A stretch of 64,000 nt of DNA. Origin: Pseudomonas poae. Lineage in GTDB: Bacteria; Pseudomonadota; Gammaproteobacteria; Pseudomonadales; Pseudomonadaceae. Under the pieces are notes generated by a model that ran no database searches, had not been told where the DNA came from, and saw only the letters and a list, made by a program, of their open reading frames with translations. The stretch lies in contig CP110972.1 of assembly GCA_028869255.1 (NCBI GenBank), positions 5,308,001-5,372,000 on the forward strand, written 5' to 3'. Of this stretch, positions 59,415 through 64,000 are shown piece after piece; position 1 is the first letter of the stretch, and every line of letters begins with the position of its first letter. Position numbers and translations under genes: made by a program.

Positions 59415-59538
59415 GCCAACCTCATTAGGTCGTAAAAGCTATCAAACAGGTCGAACAATATATTGGAAAGAATCATTAGGCAGCTATATTCTTTTTTGCA
59501 TTGCCAGTCCTGGCACGCTTTTCCTCCCCGAGGTCCCC

Positions 59539-60813
59539 GTGAAATCTGCTGTCGCGCCATTCGCTCAAGAAGTCCCGCCCACCGCCCTCGATGAAGTGGT
59601 GGCCCAACTCAACGAGCAGTACATCGAAAAAGGCACACCGATGTTCATGCGCACGGTGCTTGCGCTGTTCTCCGGCGGTTTCGCCACCTTTGCCCTGCTG
59701 TATTGCGTGCAGCCGATGATGCCGGCGCTGTCCCATGAGTTTTCCATCAATGCGGCGCAGAGCAGCCTGATCCTGTCGGTGGCCACGGCAATGCTGGCGT
59801 TGGGCTTGCTGATCACCGGGCCGATTTCCGACACCCTGGGGCGTAAGCCGGTAATGGTCGCGGCGCTGTTCTGCGCGGCACTGGCCACCATCGCCAGCGG
59901 CCTGATGCCGACCTGGGAGGGGATTTTGCTGATGCGTGCGCTGGTGGGTTTGTCCCTGAGCGGCCTGGCCGCCGTGGCCATGACTTACCTGAGCGAAGAG
60001 ATCCACCCACAGCACATCGGCCTGGCCATGGGCCTGTACATCGGCGGCAACGCGATTGGCGGCATGAGCGGGCGCCTGATCATCGGCGTATTGATCGACT
60101 TCGTCAGCTGGCACACCGCAATGCTGATCATCGGCGCCCTGGCACTGATCGCGGCCACGGTGTTCTGGAAAATCCTCCCTGAATCGCGCAACTTCCGCGC
60201 CAGCAGCCTCAGGCCACGCAGCCTGGTGGATGGCTTCGTGATGCACTTCAAGGACGCGGGCCTGCCGTGGCTGTTCCTCGAAGCCTTCCTGCTGATGGGC
60301 GCGTTCGTGACGATGTTCAACTACATCGGCTATCGCCTGCTGGCCGATCCCTATGACCTGAGCCAGGCCGTGGTCGGCCTGCTGTCGCTGGTGTATCTGT
60401 CGGGCATCTACAGCTCGGCGAAAATCGGCTCCCTGGCCGACCGCCTCGGCCGTCGTCGCGTGCTGTGGGGCACCATCGTGTTGATGCTCGCCGGTATGGC
60501 CATGACCCTGTTCACCCCGCTGTGGCTGGTGGTGCCGGGCATGCTGATCTTCACCTTCGGCTTCTTCGGCGCCCACTCGGTGGCCAGCAGCTGGATCGGT
60601 CGCCGTGCGGTCAAGGCCAAGGGGCAGGCGTCGTCGCTGTATCTGTTCTGCTACTACGCAGGTTCGAGCATTGCCGGTACGGCGGGCGGGTTCTTCTGGC
60701 ACTTCGGCGGGTGGAACGGAATCGGCGGGTTTATCGTGGCGCTGTTGATCGGCGCGCTGCTGGTGGCGTTGAAGTTGGCGAAGTTGCCGCCGTTGGGGAA
60801 TGTGAAAGCCTGA
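59539..60813 (+). CDS. MFS transporter (YnfM-like)
   Basis: The 424-residue protein has twelve membrane helices, an MFS loop motif (GPISDTLGRKPVMVAALF) near residue 95 and GSLADRLGRRRVLWG in the second half. I choose GTG at 59539, with GAGG upstream; the open frame extends further upstream without conservation. The substrate is unknown; regulation by the divergent LysR is likely. Confidence 0.88.
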   Translation: MKSAVAPFAQEVPPTALDEVVAQLNEQYIEKGTPMFMRTVLALFSGGFATFALLYCVQPMMPALSHEFSINAAQSSLILSVATAMLALGLLITGPISDTLGRKPVMVAALFCAALATIASGLMPTWEGILLMRALVGLSLSGLAAVAMTYLSEEIHPQHIGLAMGLYIGGNAIGGMSGRLIIGVLIDFVSWHTAMLIIGALALIAATVFWKILPESRNFRASSLRPRSLVDGFVMHFKDAGLPWLFLEAFLLMGAFVTMFNYIGYRLLADPYDLSQAVVGLLSLVYLSGIYSSAKIGSLADRLGRRRVLWGTIVLMLAGMAMTLFTPLWLVVPGMLIFTFGFFGAHSVASSWIGRRAVKAKGQASSLYLFCYYAGSSIAGTAGGFFWHFGGWNGIGGFIVALLIGALLVALKLAKLPPLGNVKA

Positions 60814-60830
60814 GGCGATTTTGCTTTAAA

Positions 60831-60919
60831 TGTGGGAGCGGGCTTGCTCGCGAATGCGGTGGGTCAGTGACGAATTTGTCGACTGACACACCCCATTCGC
60901 GAGCAAACCCGCTCCCACA
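60831..60919. repeat. REPIN, GCGGGCTTGCTCGCGAA type
   Basis: Inverted arms TGTGGGAGCGGGCTTGCTCG lie between the MFS gene and hemE. One base differs between the arms (AGCAAACCCG on the right). Confidence 0.9.
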
Positions 60920-60930
60920 TTTGTTCGCAT

Positions 60931-61998
60931 TTACTCGTGATACTGCGCCGACAGCTCATGCACCGCTCGCAGGAACGCGCCGGCATGCTCCGGGTTCACT
61001 TCCGGGGTGATGCCATGGCCGAGGTTGAACACGTGCCCGGTGCCCTTGCCGTAGCTGGCCAGGATGCGGCCGACTTCGCTGCGGATCGCTTCCGGCTTGG
61101 CGTAGAGCACGGTCGGGTCCATGTTGCCTTGCAGCGCCACCTGGTTGCCGACGCGACGGCGGGCTTCGCCGATGTCGCAGGTCCAGTCCAGGCCCAATGC
61201 ATCGGCACCGGCATCGGCGATGCTTTCCAGCCACAGGCCGCCACCCTTGGTGAACAGGATCACCGGCACTTTGCGGCCTTCGTGTTCGCGGATCAGGCCG
61301 CTGACGATTTTGCGCATGTAGGCCAGGGAGAATTCCTGATACGCCGCCGCCGACAGGTTGCCGCCCCAGGTATCGAAGATCTGCACAGCCTGTGCGCCGG
61401 CCATGATCTGGCCGTTGAGGTAGCTGGTGACCGACTGCGCGAGTTTATCCAGCAGCAGGTGCATGGCTTGCGGGTTGTCGTAGAGCATGGCCTTGGTCTT
61501 GCGGAAGTCTTTCGACGAGCCGCCTTCGACCATGTAGGTGGCCAGGGTCCAGGGGCTGCCGGAGAAACCGATCAGCGGCACGCGGCCATTCAGCTCGCGG
61601 CGGATGGTGCTGACGGCATCCATCACGTAGCCGAGGTCTTTATGCGGATCCGGGATCGGCAGGGCCTCGATATCAGCCAGAGTGCTGACGACCTTTTTAA
61701 AACGCGGGCCTTCGCCGGTTTCAAAATACAGGCCCTGGCCCATGGCGTCGGGGATGGTGAGGATATCGGAAAAGAGGATGGCCGCGTCCAGTTGTGGGTA
61801 GCGGTCCAGCGGCTGCATCGTGACTTCGCAGGCGAACTCCGGGTTCATGCACAGGCTCATGAAGTCGCCGGCGTTGGCGCGACTGGCGCGGTATTCCGGC
61901 AGGTAGCGACCGGCCTGGCGCATCATCCACACAGGGGTGACGTCCACGGGTTGCTTGAGCAGGGCACGAAGGAAACGGTCGTTCTTGAGGGCAGTCAT
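60931..61998 (-). CDS. hemE: Uroporphyrinogen decarboxylase
   Basis: HemE converts uroporphyrinogen III to coproporphyrinogen III in haem synthesis. The 355-residue protein has the family signatures [17 protein letters not shown] near residue 21 and [17 protein letters not shown] near residue 143. It lies downstream of the gltBD genes on the same strand, separated by a REPIN and a terminator. Confidence 0.97.
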   Translation of the reverse strand: MTALKNDRFLRALLKQPVDVTPVWMMRQAGRYLPEYRASRANAGDFMSLCMNPEFACEVTMQPLDRYPQLDAAILFSDILTIPDAMGQGLYFETGEGPRFKKVVSTLADIEALPIPDPHKDLGYVMDAVSTIRRELNGRVPLIGFSGSPWTLATYMVEGGSSKDFRKTKAMLYDNPQAMHLLLDKLAQSVTSYLNGQIMAGAQAVQIFDTWGGNLSAAAYQEFSLAYMRKIVSGLIREHEGRKVPVILFTKGGGLWLESIADAGADALGLDWTCDIGEARRRVGNQVALQGNMDPTVLYAKPEAIRSEVGRILASYGKGTGHVFNLGHGITPEVNPEHAGAFLRAVHELSAQYHE

Positions 61999-62045
61999 GT
62001 CGGCATCCGCAAAAAAAGTGCGGGCATTTTCTCAGAGCCAGACGC

Positions 62046-62073
62046 AAAAGGCACGGAATGCGCCGTGCCTTTT
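62046..62073 (-). terminator. Intrinsic terminator upstream of hemE, after gltD
   Basis: AAAAGGCACGG pairs with CCGTGCCTTTT around a 6-base loop. On the minus strand this gives a stem and a short T tract, fitting the end of the gltBD transcript. Confidence 0.8.
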
Positions 62074-62120
62074 GTCTATCGGGTCAATTTGTCGCGGACA
62101 TGAAAGTGCTGCAAAACAAA

Positions 62121-62210
62121 TGTGGGAGCGGGCTTGCTCGCGAAAGCGGTGGGTCAGTCGATACATCTAGTGACTGATAAACCGTATTCGCGAGCAAGCC
62201 CGCTCCCACA
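62121..62210. repeat. REPIN, GCGGGCTTGCTCGCGAA type
   Basis: Perfect inverted arms TGTGGGAGCGGGCTTGCTCG lie between gltD and its terminator. The spacer shares several words with that of the copy at 1711, so the two are close relatives. Confidence 0.92.
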
Positions 62211-62240
62211 TTTTGATCCCATTTCAACTCGGGATCAGGA

Positions 62241-63668
<1,428 letters not shown>

Positions 63669-63691
63669 TCATCAAACTCTTCAGGCGCATA

Positions 63692-64000
63692 TCACTGCGG
63701 GTTGGCACGGATGCTGGAAAGCAACGATTTCAGGTTGGCAGCCTTGGGCTTGACCAGCCAGAAACGACGCAGGTAATCATCGAGGTTTTCGGCGAGGTTA
63801 CGACCCCATTCGCTGCCGGTCTCCTCGACGTACTCGTCCAGCACGTGCTGCAAGTGGTTCCGGTAGGATTCCATGGCTTCGCCGCTGATCCGCTGGATCT
63901 CGACCAACTCGTGGTTGACCTTGTCGACGAAGGTGTTGTCCTGGTCGAGCACGTAGGCGAAACCGCCGGTCATGCCCGAACCGAAGTTGTAACCGGTCTT
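63692..64000 (-). CDS. gltB: Glutamate synthase large subunit, C-terminal part (cut by window edge)
   Basis: The last 102 codons end in the glutamate synthase alpha-subunit tail: the GXGXG-domain motif [13 protein letters not shown] is followed by [17 protein letters not shown]. The gene continues beyond base 64000. It is followed by gltD. Confidence 0.95.
   Translation of the reverse strand, partial: KTGYNFGSGMTGGFAYVLDQDNTFVDKVNHELVEIQRISGEAMESYRNHLQHVLDEYVEETGSEWGRNLAENLDDYLRRFWLVKPKAANLKSLLSSIRANPQ

Overview
The window is a piece of a Pseudomonas chromosome, most likely of the P. fluorescens group. The evidence is the GC-rich codon use, the order waaC-waaF / glnE-aceE-aceF-dipA-msrA (close to P. 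aeruginosa as I remember it), a dense population of 'TGTGGGAGCGGGCTTGC' REP doublets (REPINs), and Pseudomonas-typical families such as DUF6124 and NhaP2. Most of it is core genome. Three stretches are accessory or variable: a type VI secretion vgrG-effector island (15.6-20.3 kb), a structured element beside a DUF6124 gene (39.5-39.7 kb), and an aryl polyene (APE) biosynthesis cluster (41.0-57.9 kb).

Layout. 0-9.5 kb: LPS core heptosyltransferases waaC (cut by the window edge) and waaF, glutamine synthetase adenylyltransferase glnE, and the divergent pyruvate dehydrogenase operon aceE-aceF behind two matching palindromes. 9.7-15.6 kb: the c-di-GMP phosphodiesterase dipA, msrA, rlmJ and metY. 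15.6-20.3 kb (minus strand): vgrG with a long C-terminal toxin-like extension, two paralogous membrane proteins in AT-rich DNA that look like immunity proteins, and a DUF4123 adaptor. 20.5-26.4 kb: divergent putP and putA, with five GTTGCA boxes between them that fit PutA autoregulation. 26.6-38.5 kb: acyl-CoA dehydrogenase, a ZapA paralogue with a coupled coiled-coil partner, a chemoreceptor, nhaP2, mscK, selO and a higBA toxin-antitoxin pair. 38.7-40.7 kb: trxC, the DUF6124 gene with its structured leader, and an orphan parA.

41.0-57.9 kb is a 19-gene, one-directional APE cluster whose genes mostly overlap. An aromatic amino acid ammonia-lyase and an AMP ligase would provide and load the aryl starter. 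Two acyl carrier proteins, a ketosynthase/chain-length-factor pair, a second ketosynthase, a ketoreductase and a split pair of hotdog dehydratases would extend it as a conjugated polyene. A thioesterase, acyltransferases, a glycosyltransferase, a methyltransferase and an FAD enzyme would tailor it. A LolA-like protein, an MMPL exporter and lipoproteins would deliver it to the outer membrane. 58.4-64 kb returns to core functions: lysR/MFS divergent pair, hemE, gltD and gltB (cut by the edge).

Sequence quality. At least 13 small indels break otherwise intact, conserved genes (aceE, vgrG, a zapB-like gene, a chemoreceptor four times, nhaP2, mscK, selO, an APE thioesterase and an APE flavoenzyme). 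About eight of them sit at or beside CCWGG motifs, and four show the same extra T. I read this as systematic base-calling error, perhaps linked to methylated cytosine, and give gene coordinates as if those genes were intact.
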